The translations under genes were made by a program, and so were the position numbers. A DNA stretch of 64,000 bases from Paludibacter sp. (lineage in GTDB: Bacteria; Bacteroidota; Bacteroidia; Bacteroidales; Paludibacteraceae), in NCBI GenBank assembly GCA_024710005.1, contig JANJVQ010000032.1:45197-109196 (forward strand), given 5' to 3'. Every line of letters starts with the position of its first letter. Position 1 is the first letter of the stretch. Positions 6,667 to 14,356 of the stretch are shown here, piece by piece. The notes under the pieces are model-generated. The model worked only from the letters and a program-made list of their open reading frames with translations. It ran no database searches and was not told where the DNA came from.

Positions 6667-8628
6667 TTAGGAAAAGGGTTGCCGGAAGTTGCATCCATTT
6701 TTCCATTCGCTGCATCCGTAGGCGGTATTTCCTTTGATGATTTGCCCTTTGCGGCATAGCGGACAAACCGTACCAATAATTTCATCACCAGAGAAAGATG
6801 CTACAACTGATGCCTGCATCAACTGCTCTCGTGTGCGGTTATCAGTTTTCACGTTTTTGACGATTCGCACCACCATTTCTTTCAATTCTTCCAGAAACTG
6901 TCCGGCTTCAAAAGCGCCTTTTTCTATTTCACGTAGCTTTTTCTCCCAAATACCGGTCAACTCAGCCGATTTTAATAAATCTTCCTGAATAATCTGAATC
7001 AACTCGATGCCGGTAGCAGTGGGAATCAAATTTTTCTTTTCCTTACGGATATAATCTCTTTTGAACAAAGTTTCGATAATAGCCGCACGGGTCGATGGAC
7101 GACCAATGCCATTTTCTTTCATGGCATCTCTTAATTCTTCATTATCAACCAATTTACCGGCAGTTTCCATGGCACGCAGCAAAGTCGCTTCGGTATAGGG
7201 ACGAGGTGCTGAAGTCCATTTCTCGTTCAAGCCGGGCGTGTGCGGCCCCCTCTCCCCTTTCTCAAATAAAGGCAGGATGCCGGATTCTTCCGTGCTTTCC
7301 TGTTCGTCTGTATTCTCCTTGTTATTAACAACATCCTTATTTGGCTCTTCAAAAACCACCCGCCAACCCGGTTCCAAAATTTGTTTACCCGTGACTTTAA
7401 ACTCCAGTTCAGCGGCTTCACCCAGCACAGTCGTGGTAGAAATCTTACATTCTGGATAGAAATTGGCAATAAAGCGTTTGGCAACGAGGTCGAAGACCTT
7501 TCGTTCATCAGTTGTGAGGTTTACAGGATGTACGCCTGTCGGGATGATGGCATGGTGATCGGTCACCTTTTTATTATCAAAAACCTTTTTTGTCTTGGGT
7601 AATTTGCCGGTCAGCAGAATTTCAGTCAGCGTGGCATAATCTTTCAGTCCCTTCAGGATTCCCGGAATTTTCGGGTAGATATCTTCACTCAGGTAAGTCG
7701 TATCCACCCGCGGATAGGTAGTGATTTTTTTCTCGTAAAGCGATTGAATGAGTTTCAGCGTTTCGTCTGCGGAGAAAGCAAATTTCTTATTGCATTCAAC
7801 CTGTAAAGATGTTAAGTCGAACAGGCGTGGAGCTGATTCATTGCCTTTTTTAATAGCAATATCAATAATCTGAAAATCTGACTCTTGTATCTTTTGCAGC
7901 AAGTCCTTTCCTTCCTCTTCCGAAGCAAATTTACCTTTTGAGCAGGAAAAAACCGTATCGCGGTACACCGTTTTGAGTTCGAAGTATTTTTCAGGTTTGA
8001 AGTTCTCAATTTCGAGGTGGCGGTTCACAATCAATGCCAAAGTAGGTGTTTGCACGCGACCAATTGACAACACTTGTTTATTTCTTCCATATTTTAATGT
8101 GTACAATCGTGTAGCATTCATCCCGAGCAACCAGTCTCCAATTGCCCTCGACAAACCAGCCTCGTACAAACGCTGATATTGTTTCTCGTCTTTTAAACTT
8201 TTAAAACCTTCGCGAATCGCATCTTCGGTCAGCGATGAAATCCAGAGACGTTTCACCGGTGCTTTACACAAAGCTTTCTGCAACACCCAACGCTGTATAA
8301 GTTCTCCTTCCTGTCCCGCATCCCCGCAATTAACCACCCCATCAGCAACAGCGACCAAACTCTTGATGACGTTGAACTGCTTTTGCACCCCGCTGTTATC
8401 CATCACTTTGATGCCGAAACGCTGCGGAATCATGGGGAGCATACTCAGCGCCCATGCTTTCCATTCCGGAGCATATTCGTGTGGCTCCAGCAATCCGCAC
8501 AAATGCCCGAATGTCCAGGTTACCTGATAACCATTACCTTCATAATAACCGTCCTTCTTAGTTTTAGCGCCAAGAATATCAGCCAGATCACGGGCAACAG
8601 AGGGTTTTTCAGCAATACAAACTATCAT
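6667..8628 (-). CDS. topB: DNA topoisomerase III
   Basis: Type IA topoisomerase of 653 residues that relaxes and decatenates single-stranded regions. Order of parts: TOPRIM domain (IVCIAEKPSVARDLA at residue 3, and the acidic GDAGQEGELIQRW near 103), the catalytic domain with its active-site tyrosine in ITTYPRVDTTYL (about residue 304), ENGIGRPSTRAAIIETLF (about 506), and a C-terminal zinc-finger remnant (CPLCRKG … CSEWKNGC). It is monocistronic. Upstream, towards the divergent ferredoxin reductase gene, is a long perfect inverted repeat. Plasmid and ICE versions exist, but nothing else here marks it as mobile. Confidence 0.95.
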   Translation of the reverse strand: MIVCIAEKPSVARDLADILGAKTKKDGYYEGNGYQVTWTFGHLCGLLEPHEYAPEWKAWALSMLPMIPQRFGIKVMDNSGVQKQFNVIKSLVAVADGVVNCGDAGQEGELIQRWVLQKALCKAPVKRLWISSLTEDAIREGFKSLKDEKQYQRLYEAGLSRAIGDWLLGMNATRLYTLKYGRNKQVLSIGRVQTPTLALIVNRHLEIENFKPEKYFELKTVYRDTVFSCSKGKFASEEEGKDLLQKIQESDFQIIDIAIKKGNESAPRLFDLTSLQVECNKKFAFSADETLKLIQSLYEKKITTYPRVDTTYLSEDIYPKIPGILKGLKDYATLTEILLTGKLPKTKKVFDNKKVTDHHAIIPTGVHPVNLTTDERKVFDLVAKRFIANFYPECKISTTTVLGEAAELEFKVTGKQILEPGWRVVFEEPNKDVVNNKENTDEQESTEESGILPLFEKGERGPHTPGLNEKWTSAPRPYTEATLLRAMETAGKLVDNEELRDAMKENGIGRPSTRAAIIETLFKRDYIRKEKKNLIPTATGIELIQIIQEDLLKSAELTGIWEKKLREIEKGAFEAGQFLEELKEMVVRIVKNVKTDNRTREQLMQASVVASFSGDEIIGTVCPLCRKGQIIKGNTAYGCSEWKNGCNFRQPFS

Positions 8629-8640
8629 GTTTCAGATTTT

Positions 8641-8759
8641 ACCATATAAGTCATATAAGTTACATATAAGTTTTACTTTCGATATGGTTATTTAATTAAG
8701 TAAATATTTTTCAACTATATTGGAACAAGCTTATATGTAACTTATATGACTTATATGGT
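8641..8759. repeat. Perfect 30-bp inverted repeat with internal ATATAAG units
   Basis: The left arm at 8641-8670 and the right arm at 8730-8759 are exact reverse complements over 30 bases, separated by 59 bp of A/T-rich DNA. Each arm itself contains three copies of ATATAAG (CATATAAGT-like). It lies in the divergent region between topB and the ferredoxin reductase gene, so it could be an operator, a cruciform, or the two ends of a small mobile or repeat element. Confidence 0.9.
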
Positions 8760-8850
8760 TTATAATATTGATTTTTGAATACAAAAGTAAGCAAAAAGAT
8801 CCACATCCGGCTTTCAAAATTACATTTATAGACTTTTACAATCAGTTCAA

Positions 8851-8883
8851 TTTGCATTTGTTTACAAAAAAATAATATCTTTG
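8851..8883 (+). promoter_or_regulatory. Bacteroidota-type promoter of the ferredoxin reductase gene
   Basis: TTTG at 8851-8854 and TATCTTTG at 8876-8883 are separated by 21 bp. This fits the -33 TTTG / -7 TAnnTTTG consensus known from Bacteroides. It is 37 bp before the ATG at 8921. Confidence 0.75.
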
Positions 8884-8920
8884 CATGTAAATTTTAAATT
8901 CAATATTTAACAGGAAGAAA

Positions 8921-9724
8921 ATGGAAGAATTAAATGCAATTGTTCAACAGGTGGTACAGGTTTCACCAATCATGAAAGTATTTAGAATCGCACCGCTCGG
9001 ATGGGAGTTGCCGGATTTTAAACCGGGTCAGTTTGTGGGTATCGGTTTACCGCCAAGCAGCCCGAAATGTCCCGAGGCAACCGACGAAGTGGTAGAACCA
9101 GCACCCGATAAATTAATCAAGAGAGCTTATTCTATTGCATCATCAAACGTATCAAAAGATTATGTTGAATTTTATATTACCCTGGTGCATTCAGGTGCGT
9201 TGACACCGCGTTTGTTTAACCTGCAAATTGGTGATAAAATTTGGGTTGGACAACGTTTCGTGGGCATGTTCACGCTGGATGAAGTGGATGAAAATCAGAA
9301 TATTGTATTGATTGCAACCGGAACCGGTGTAGCGCCTTACATGAGCATGTTGCGTTCGGATGCCCTGAAAAGAAAAGGCAATATCGTGGTAATTCACGGC
9401 GCGGCCAATTCGTGGGATCTGGGTTATTCTTCTGAATTGAACCTGTTGGAAACCATTGCTCCTCATTTCGATTATATTCCAACAATCACAGAACCTCACA
9501 AGGAACACGTAACCTGGAAGGGAAAAACGCAGTTTATCCAGGAAATCTGGGAAGAAGGTACCGTTGAAAAATTGTGGGGCTTCAAACCGACACCCGAAAA
9601 CACCCACGTTTTCCTTTGCGGTAATCCCAATATGGTGAACGGCATGATCGAATGTCTGGGTAAAGATGGCTTTATCGAACACAGCCGCAAGCAAGCCGGA
9701 CAGATACACGTGGAGAAGTTCTAA
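8921..9724 (+). CDS. fpr: Ferredoxin--NADP(+) reductase, FNR superfamily
   Basis: Flavoprotein of 267 residues that exchanges electrons between ferredoxin (or flavodoxin) and NADP(H). FAD-binding signature KRAYSIASSNVS is at about residue 67, followed by the GDKIWVGQRF segment, the NADP-binding start LIATGTGVAPYMSML (about 140), and the C-terminal FLCGNPNMVNGM. It is preceded by a good promoter and followed 2 bp after the stop by a heptamer array. In this cell it would connect PFOR-derived ferredoxin to NADPH for biosynthesis, including GdhA. Confidence 0.9.
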   Translation: MEELNAIVQQVVQVSPIMKVFRIAPLGWELPDFKPGQFVGIGLPPSSPKCPEATDEVVEPAPDKLIKRAYSIASSNVSKDYVEFYITLVHSGALTPRLFNLQIGDKIWVGQRFVGMFTLDEVDENQNIVLIATGTGVAPYMSMLRSDALKRKGNIVVIHGAANSWDLGYSSELNLLETIAPHFDYIPTITEPHKEHVTWKGKTQFIQEIWEEGTVEKLWGFKPTPENTHVFLCGNPNMVNGMIECLGKDGFIEHSRKQAGQIHVEKF

Positions 9725-9726
9725 TT

Positions 9727-9761
9727 AGCGAATAGTGAATAGCGAATAGCGGAAAACGGAG
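9727..9761. repeat. Five tandem heptamers directly after the ferredoxin reductase stop
   Basis: AGCGAAT, AGTGAAT, AGCGAAT, AGCGGAA, AACGGAG in unbroken 7-bp phase, starting 2 bases after the TAA at 9722-9724. Confidence 0.85.
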
Positions 9762-9791
9762 GGTTGAATGACCAAATGCAGATTTAGATAA

Positions 9792-9831
9792 GGTTGCCAC
9801 GTCGTTCACTTCGTGAACTCCTCGCAATGAC
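9792..9831. repeat. Dispersed repeat of the GGTTGCCACGTCG … CTCGCAATGAC type
   Basis: A 40-bp imperfect palindrome with outer arms GTTGCCACGTCG and CTCGCAATGA, and an inner hairpin GTTCACTTCGTGAAC at 9804-9818. From general knowledge, sequences of this wording are spread between genes in many unrelated bacterial genomes. Only one copy is seen in this window. Confidence 0.6.
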
Positions 9832-9864
9832 TGACTGCGACTGTAGACCGTAGACATTATAAAT

Positions 9865-10266
9865 ATGGAAGAACTTACACTAATAACACCGACATTTTTA
9901 TTTTCAGCGGTTTCGTTGATACTGTTGGCATACACGAATCGTTTCTTGTCGTATGCCCAATTGGTTCGAAACCTGAAGGATAAGTACATGGTGGATCGTT
10001 CGGCCATTACCAAAGCACAGATTATGAACCTGCGTAAAAGGCTGGCCCTGACAAAATACATGCAACTTTGCGGTGTGGTGAGTTTATTGCTGTGCGTGGC
10101 AACGATGTTCCTGATTTACCTGGGATCGCAGATTCTTTCAGCATATATATTCGGACTGGCCCTACTGTTATTAATCATCTCACTGGGATTGTCGGCCTGG
10201 GAAATACAGATTTCTGTAAAATCGCTTAAGCTGCATTTGAGTGATATGGAAGAGCGAACAGAATAG
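9865..10266 (+). CDS. DUF2721 family membrane protein
   Basis: Small integral membrane protein of 133 residues and unknown function. It starts TPTFLFSAVSLILLAYTNRFLSYA (first membrane segment, residues about 7-30). A charged stretch with the family-typical LRNLKDKYM and MNLRKRLALTKYM follows, then two hydrophobic segments (about 72-92 and 96-112), and a short charged tail. The arrangement matches DUF2721 proteins. It lies between the ferredoxin reductase and NAD synthetase genes, all rightward. Its TAG stop overlaps the first unit of a twelve-unit heptamer array. Confidence 0.8.
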   Translation: MEELTLITPTFLFSAVSLILLAYTNRFLSYAQLVRNLKDKYMVDRSAITKAQIMNLRKRLALTKYMQLCGVVSLLLCVATMFLIYLGSQILSAYIFGLALLLLIISLGLSAWEIQISVKSLKLHLSDMEERTE

Positions 10267-10348
10267 TGGTTAGTGGTCAGTGATTAGTGATTAGTGGTCA
10301 GTGGTTAGTGGTTAGTGGTCAGTGGTCAGTGGTCAGTGGTTAGTGGTT
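10265..10348. repeat. Twelve tandem heptamers AGTG(G/A)T(T/C)
   Basis: Twelve consecutive, perfectly phased heptamers (AGTGGTT, AGTGGTC, AGTGATT variants) fill 10265-10348. The array starts inside the stop codon of the DUF2721 gene (TAG at 10264-10266) and ends 46 bp before the NAD synthetase start. It is the longest member of the heptamer family in this window. Confidence 0.95.
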
Positions 10349-10394
10349 CTTACATGACATACATGGTTGCAAAAATCGTCAAACAGTAAATATA

Positions 10395-12293
10395 ATGAAG
10401 CATGGTTTTATCAAAGTAGCCGCTGCCATTCCTGAAGTAAGGGTGGCAGACTGTAAATTCAACAGTTCGAAGATTATGGAACTGATTGAACAGGCGGAAC
10501 GGGAACAGGTCGAAATCCTGTGTTTCCCCGAACTGGGCATTACCGGATACAGCTGTGCCGATTTATTTTTGCAACAACAATTACTGGCTGATGCCGAAGT
10601 TGCATTAAATGATATCCTACTGAAAACCTATGCGTTGGGGGTTATCGTCATAGCCGGTATGCCCCTGCGTGTACACAACCAACTTTATAATGTAGCCGTT
10701 GTTTTTCAGTCGGGTAAGCTGCTGGGCATCGTTCCGAAGTCCTATCTTCCTAACAACAACGAGTTTTATGAAAAACGGTGGTTTGCTTCGGGTATTGCCG
10801 ACAAGCCGGAAATCATCCGGCTGAATGAAACCGCTGTTCCTTTTGGAACCAACCTGTTGTTTAACTATCAGGATGTGCTGTTTGGAGCGGAGATTTGCGA
10901 AGACTTGTGGGTTCCGCTGCCGCCTTCCACGCAACATTGTCTGCACGGCGCTGAGTTAATATTCAACCTCTCTGCTTCCAACGAACTGATAGGTAAACAC
11001 CGTTATCTCCGACAACTGATTGAACAACAATCCGGTCGATGCCATGCCGGATACATCTATGCTTCTGCCGGTTTCGGAGAATCATCTACCGATGTGGTGT
11101 ATGCCGGTAACGGAATTATTGCTGAAAACGGGGTCATCATTCAATCATCTGAACGCTTCTCATTCGAATCACAATTGGTTGTTGCTGAAATCGATACCGA
11201 GAAATTAAAGGCAGAGAAGCTCAGAAATTCCAATTTCTATCAGGCTAAGTCGGATGCAATGTATCAAACCATCCCATGCAAGTCGTCGGATATACCTTTT
11301 GAGCGCCTGCACAGGAGCATAGAGAAACATCCGTTTGTGCCTCCTACTGCCAACCGGGATGCGCATTGCGAAGAAATTTTCTCTATACAGGTAGGCGGAC
11401 TGGCACAACGCTGGAAGCATACCAAAGCGGAGACGATGGTAGTTGGCATTTCCGGCGGCTTGGATTCGACACTGGCTTTGCTGGTTTGCGTGAAAACGGC
11501 CGACAAGCTCGGTTACGACCGCAAAAAAATAATCGGCATCACCATGCCCGGCTTCGGCACGACCGACCGCACGTATAACAACGCCATCAGTTTGATGCAA
11601 TCGTTGGGCATCACGATGCACGAAATTTCGATTAAGGAGGCTTGTATCCAACATTTCAAGGATATAAAACACGACCCGAATCAACACGATGTAACCTACG
11701 AAAATACCCAGGCACGTGAACGTACGCAAATCCTGATGGACATGGCCAACAAAACCAACGGTCTGGTTGTAGGTACAGGAGATTTATCAGAATTGGCTCT
11801 CGGTTGGGCTACCTACAATGGCGACCATATATCGATGTACGCTGTCAACAGCGGCATCCCGAAAACCTTAGTCAGGTATTTAGTCGAATGGGCTTCGCAT
11901 CAGTTAGATGCATCATCCGAAGCAGTGCTACAAGATGTGCTGGACACACCGGTTAGTCCGGAATTGCTACCTGCCGACCACAATGGTAACATTGCTCAAA
12001 AAACAGAGCATTTAGTTGGACCGTACGAACTGCACGACTTCTTCTTGTATTATTTCGTACGTTTCGGTTTCAGTCCCGATAAGATTTTCTTCTTGGCCAA
12101 TCAGGCCTTTAAAGATATTTATACTGAAGAGGTAATATCCAAGTGGCTGAAGGTTTTCCTGAGAAGATTCTATGCGCAACAATTCAAACGCTCCTGCATG
12201 CCTGATGGACCGAAAGTCGGTTCGATTAATTTATCGCCACGTGGTGACTGGCGGATGCCGAGTGATGCTGTGGGGCCGGAGTGGAATAAATAG
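10395..12293 (+). CDS. nadE: NAD(+) synthetase, glutamine-hydrolysing
   Basis: Two-domain enzyme of 632 residues for the last step of NAD synthesis: glutamine-dependent amidation of deamido-NAD. The N-terminal nitrilase-type glutaminase has the Glu-Lys-Cys triad in FPELGITGYSC (about residue 43), VPKSYLPN (about 114) and GAEICEDLW (about 162). The C-terminal ATP pyrophosphatase domain has the P-loop GISGGLDSTLALLV at about residue 353, then TNGLVVGTGDLSELALGW and GDHISMYAVNSGIPKT. Length and order match the bacterial glutamine-dependent form. It may be co-transcribed with the two rightward genes before it. Confidence 0.96.
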   Translation: MKHGFIKVAAAIPEVRVADCKFNSSKIMELIEQAEREQVEILCFPELGITGYSCADLFLQQQLLADAEVALNDILLKTYALGVIVIAGMPLRVHNQLYNVAVVFQSGKLLGIVPKSYLPNNNEFYEKRWFASGIADKPEIIRLNETAVPFGTNLLFNYQDVLFGAEICEDLWVPLPPSTQHCLHGAELIFNLSASNELIGKHRYLRQLIEQQSGRCHAGYIYASAGFGESSTDVVYAGNGIIAENGVIIQSSERFSFESQLVVAEIDTEKLKAEKLRNSNFYQAKSDAMYQTIPCKSSDIPFERLHRSIEKHPFVPPTANRDAHCEEIFSIQVGGLAQRWKHTKAETMVVGISGGLDSTLALLVCVKTADKLGYDRKKIIGITMPGFGTTDRTYNNAISLMQSLGITMHEISIKEACIQHFKDIKHDPNQHDVTYENTQARERTQILMDMANKTNGLVVGTGDLSELALGWATYNGDHISMYAVNSGIPKTLVRYLVEWASHQLDASSEAVLQDVLDTPVSPELLPADHNGNIAQKTEHLVGPYELHDFFLYYFVRFGFSPDKIFFLANQAFKDIYTEEVISKWLKVFLRRFYAQQFKRSCMPDGPKVGSINLSPRGDWRMPSDAVGPEWNK

Positions 12294-12349
12294 GTTGATT
12301 GCCTATTGGTATGTTTAATCAAAAATTTATGTTTTTAAATTGAACAACC

Positions 12350-12760
12350 ATTCGCCACCAACGATTAATATGCCCCGACAATATCGGATACCCCCGTAGG
12401 GGCAGGGTTCACCCCTGCCCTGATAATATCATTTGCAATAGGGGTAATGTCATCCCCATTTGGGGCAACCATGTTTCCATTTGGGGAAACCGTGTTCCCA
12501 ATATAGGGGCAACCGCAAGGGTTTGCCCCTACGGCGGCGGGATTCGTCAATAATATGATGGCATGGATATGGTTTGGCATTATTTGAAACACGTCCAATT
12601 CTATATTTGGGTAACGTTCGGGTAATTTCATCCATTCATCAAATGCAATTTGCCCATATTGATTCACTTCACACTGATACCTGTTATCTGCAATCTCGCT
12701 GAAACGGTATTTGCCAACTACAATCCCACGCTTTCTTTTTCGATTTTTCTCCTTGTTTCT
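12350..12760 (-). pseudogene. Decayed REP-associated tyrosine transposase (second RAYT)
   Basis: On the minus strand an open frame reads …KYRFSEIADN…, EVNQYGQIAFDEWMKLPERY and IELDVFQIMPNHIHAIILL, the central HUH part of a RAYT. The N-terminal YFVTICT block is missing. After VGAY a TAA at 12368-12370 interrupts what would continue SLVANGC, a recognisable family segment, and another stop follows. The gene is therefore truncated at the 5' end and ended by nonsense codons. Like the first RAYT it has REP-derived inserts just after the HIH motif. It lies downstream of the antitoxin gene. Confidence 0.8.
12396..12531. repeat. REP-like palindromes inside the decayed RAYT
   Basis: Two hairpins: GGGCAGGG / CCCTGCCC (12400-12420) and TAGGGGCAA / TTGCCCCTA (12504-12531). 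Between them are direct repeats of the CCATTTGGGG(C/A)AACC type (around 12453-12490). The arms differ from the REP family at 1.2-2.3 kb, so this RAYT had its own REP set. Confidence 0.75.
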
Positions 12761-13866
12761 TACATCCGTATCGGTTCTAATTGATCAAAGTTCACTTTTA
12801 TTTTCAACCTGTTTAAATTGAAATCATTATAAACCTTCGTTTGTCTTTGAATTTGAGAAACTATGATTGACGGATTTCTGCCATATTTTCTACTAAAAGC
12901 CAAAATTAACTCCGGAGATAAATCTGAGTGTTGAAATAATTCATTTCTCTCCTTTTCTGACAATAACATCCGTGCAGCAAAATCATCGGCTTGCTTTTCC
13001 TTTTCATCGTCAGGTGCTATATTGTCCAGACTAATAAATACATCCTTTTTGCCATGATATAAAATGTGAGCCAATTCGTGAAAAAATGAAAACCAGAATG
13101 CATTGTAATCTTTCTGACGATCTGTAATTTGAATTAACGGCTTCGAATAGTTTTTTATCCATCTTGAAGCACCATAAATGGGTGCTTTCGAAATACAGGG
13201 AGTATATACTAATGCAATACCACATTCACTACATATATCTTGTAATTTACTCATCCAGTTGTCAGGCATTTGGTAACATAAAGTTTGGATTTCATGCATT
13301 CGTTCACGAATTAACTTTTTATCAAAATCCATAGTTTGTATTTTTTCTGCCTGAATTTCTCCCAGACGCAACCATACTGAAATGGCTTGTGGTTCAGCAG
13401 TATATCGGAGGTCAATTTTGAATGCTAATTCATTATTGGTGTATAAGCTCGCCCATTGATTGGGAGAAGCAACCCTGAAAAATTTTAACAGGCTCTCTGC
13501 CAACACACGCTTTTCATTTGTTACAGGCAATATACCCATTTTTTTCATGGCTGAAACCGGAAATGCATTTAGCCATTCAACACATTGTTCCAGGAACTCC
13601 ATTTGTTCAATTTCCAGTAATTCGTCCTGATAGTTTCTTTCTAAACTGAGCCAAAAGCTCGCCGGAATACCCAATACATATTCGAGCTTGGTGGCTGTTT
13701 CTTTGGTTATCGGGGCTTTACCTTTTATCAGTTCGTTAAGTTTCGGGACTGACCTGCCTAATCGTTCGGCCAATTCGGCCTGCGACATTCCTATAGCATC
13801 AATATGCTCCTGAATGGTATCGCCGGGGCAGGATAAAAGTTGTTTTTTTGCTTCTGAATTAGTCAT
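12760..13866 (-). CDS. higA: HigA-type antitoxin: XRE helix-turn-helix fused to ImmA/IrrE metallopeptidase
   Basis: The N-terminal HTH covers residues 15-75 (IGMSQAELAERLGRSVPKLNELI), in the style of HigA antitoxins (GDTIQEHIDAIGMSQ, LGIPASFWLSLERNYQ). The C-terminal half is an ImmA/IrrE (COG2856) domain with the zinc-peptidase motif FHELAHILYHGKK at about residue 263 and a downstream EKQADDFAARML glutamate helix. The toxin gene precedes it by 11 bp, the inverted order typical of higBA. It probably represses the operon through the HTH; the peptidase could trigger derepression or antitoxin turnover, which is inference. Length is 368 residues. Confidence 0.88.
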   Translation of the reverse strand: MTNSEAKKQLLSCPGDTIQEHIDAIGMSQAELAERLGRSVPKLNELIKGKAPITKETATKLEYVLGIPASFWLSLERNYQDELLEIEQMEFLEQCVEWLNAFPVSAMKKMGILPVTNEKRVLAESLLKFFRVASPNQWASLYTNNELAFKIDLRYTAEPQAISVWLRLGEIQAEKIQTMDFDKKLIRERMHEIQTLCYQMPDNWMSKLQDICSECGIALVYTPCISKAPIYGASRWIKNYSKPLIQITDRQKDYNAFWFSFFHELAHILYHGKKDVFISLDNIAPDDEKEKQADDFAARMLLSEKERNELFQHSDLSPELILAFSRKYGRNPSIIVSQIQRQTKVYNDFNLNRLKIKVNFDQLEPIRM

Positions 13867-13877
13867 GATTGTGTGTG

Positions 13878-14210
13878 TTAATGTGGGTCTTCTACTGAAA
13901 CAATTTCTATGACAGTAATTTGTGTTAGATTTACACCTCCATCTTCTTTTTGGGGAATAGGACTTTGTGCAATTTCAAAAACTATTCGCCAGTTATCTTT
14001 GATATCAACAGACCATTCGCCAACCCGATTCCCTTTGTACGGATGCAATCGCAAAGCAGGAAGTAATGCAATGACCGACAGGTTTTCTGCTGCAGTAAGC
14101 TGCTTTATTCTTTCTTTAATCTTTTTGGCCAGCTCACCGTACGACTTTATAAGCTCCTTATCATGGGTGAGTGATTTTTCGAGTTTGTTGTTCTTATAAT
14201 AAATTTCCAT
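13878..14210 (-). CDS. higB: HigB/RelE-family toxin (proteic killer type)
   Basis: Toxin of 110 residues in the RelE/ParE fold, probably a ribosome-dependent mRNA interferase. The C-terminal half has LRLHPYKGNRVGEWSVDI, NWRIVFE and the closing ITVIEIVSVEDPH, which place it in the HigB group. Neutralisation is expected from the HTH-ImmA protein encoded 11 bp downstream. A slightly long insert (SPIPQKEDGGVNLTQ) separates the last two strands. It lies 146 bp after the methyltransferase gene in the same direction, so the pair may be read through from the restriction-type genes. Confidence 0.85.
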   Translation of the reverse strand: MEIYYKNNKLEKSLTHDKELIKSYGELAKKIKERIKQLTAAENLSVIALLPALRLHPYKGNRVGEWSVDIKDNWRIVFEIAQSPIPQKEDGGVNLTQITVIEIVSVEDPH

Positions 14211-14356
14211 CGCAAAGGTACAAAATTATTTACTTTTAAGGTTAATGAATTTACGTTTTTATGAATTATTGTGTTAATTCATGCTTTCTGATACACCAGA
14301 TTATATCTACTCATTCTTTAATATAAGGGGTTGTAATGATACTTTAATCCCATGAT

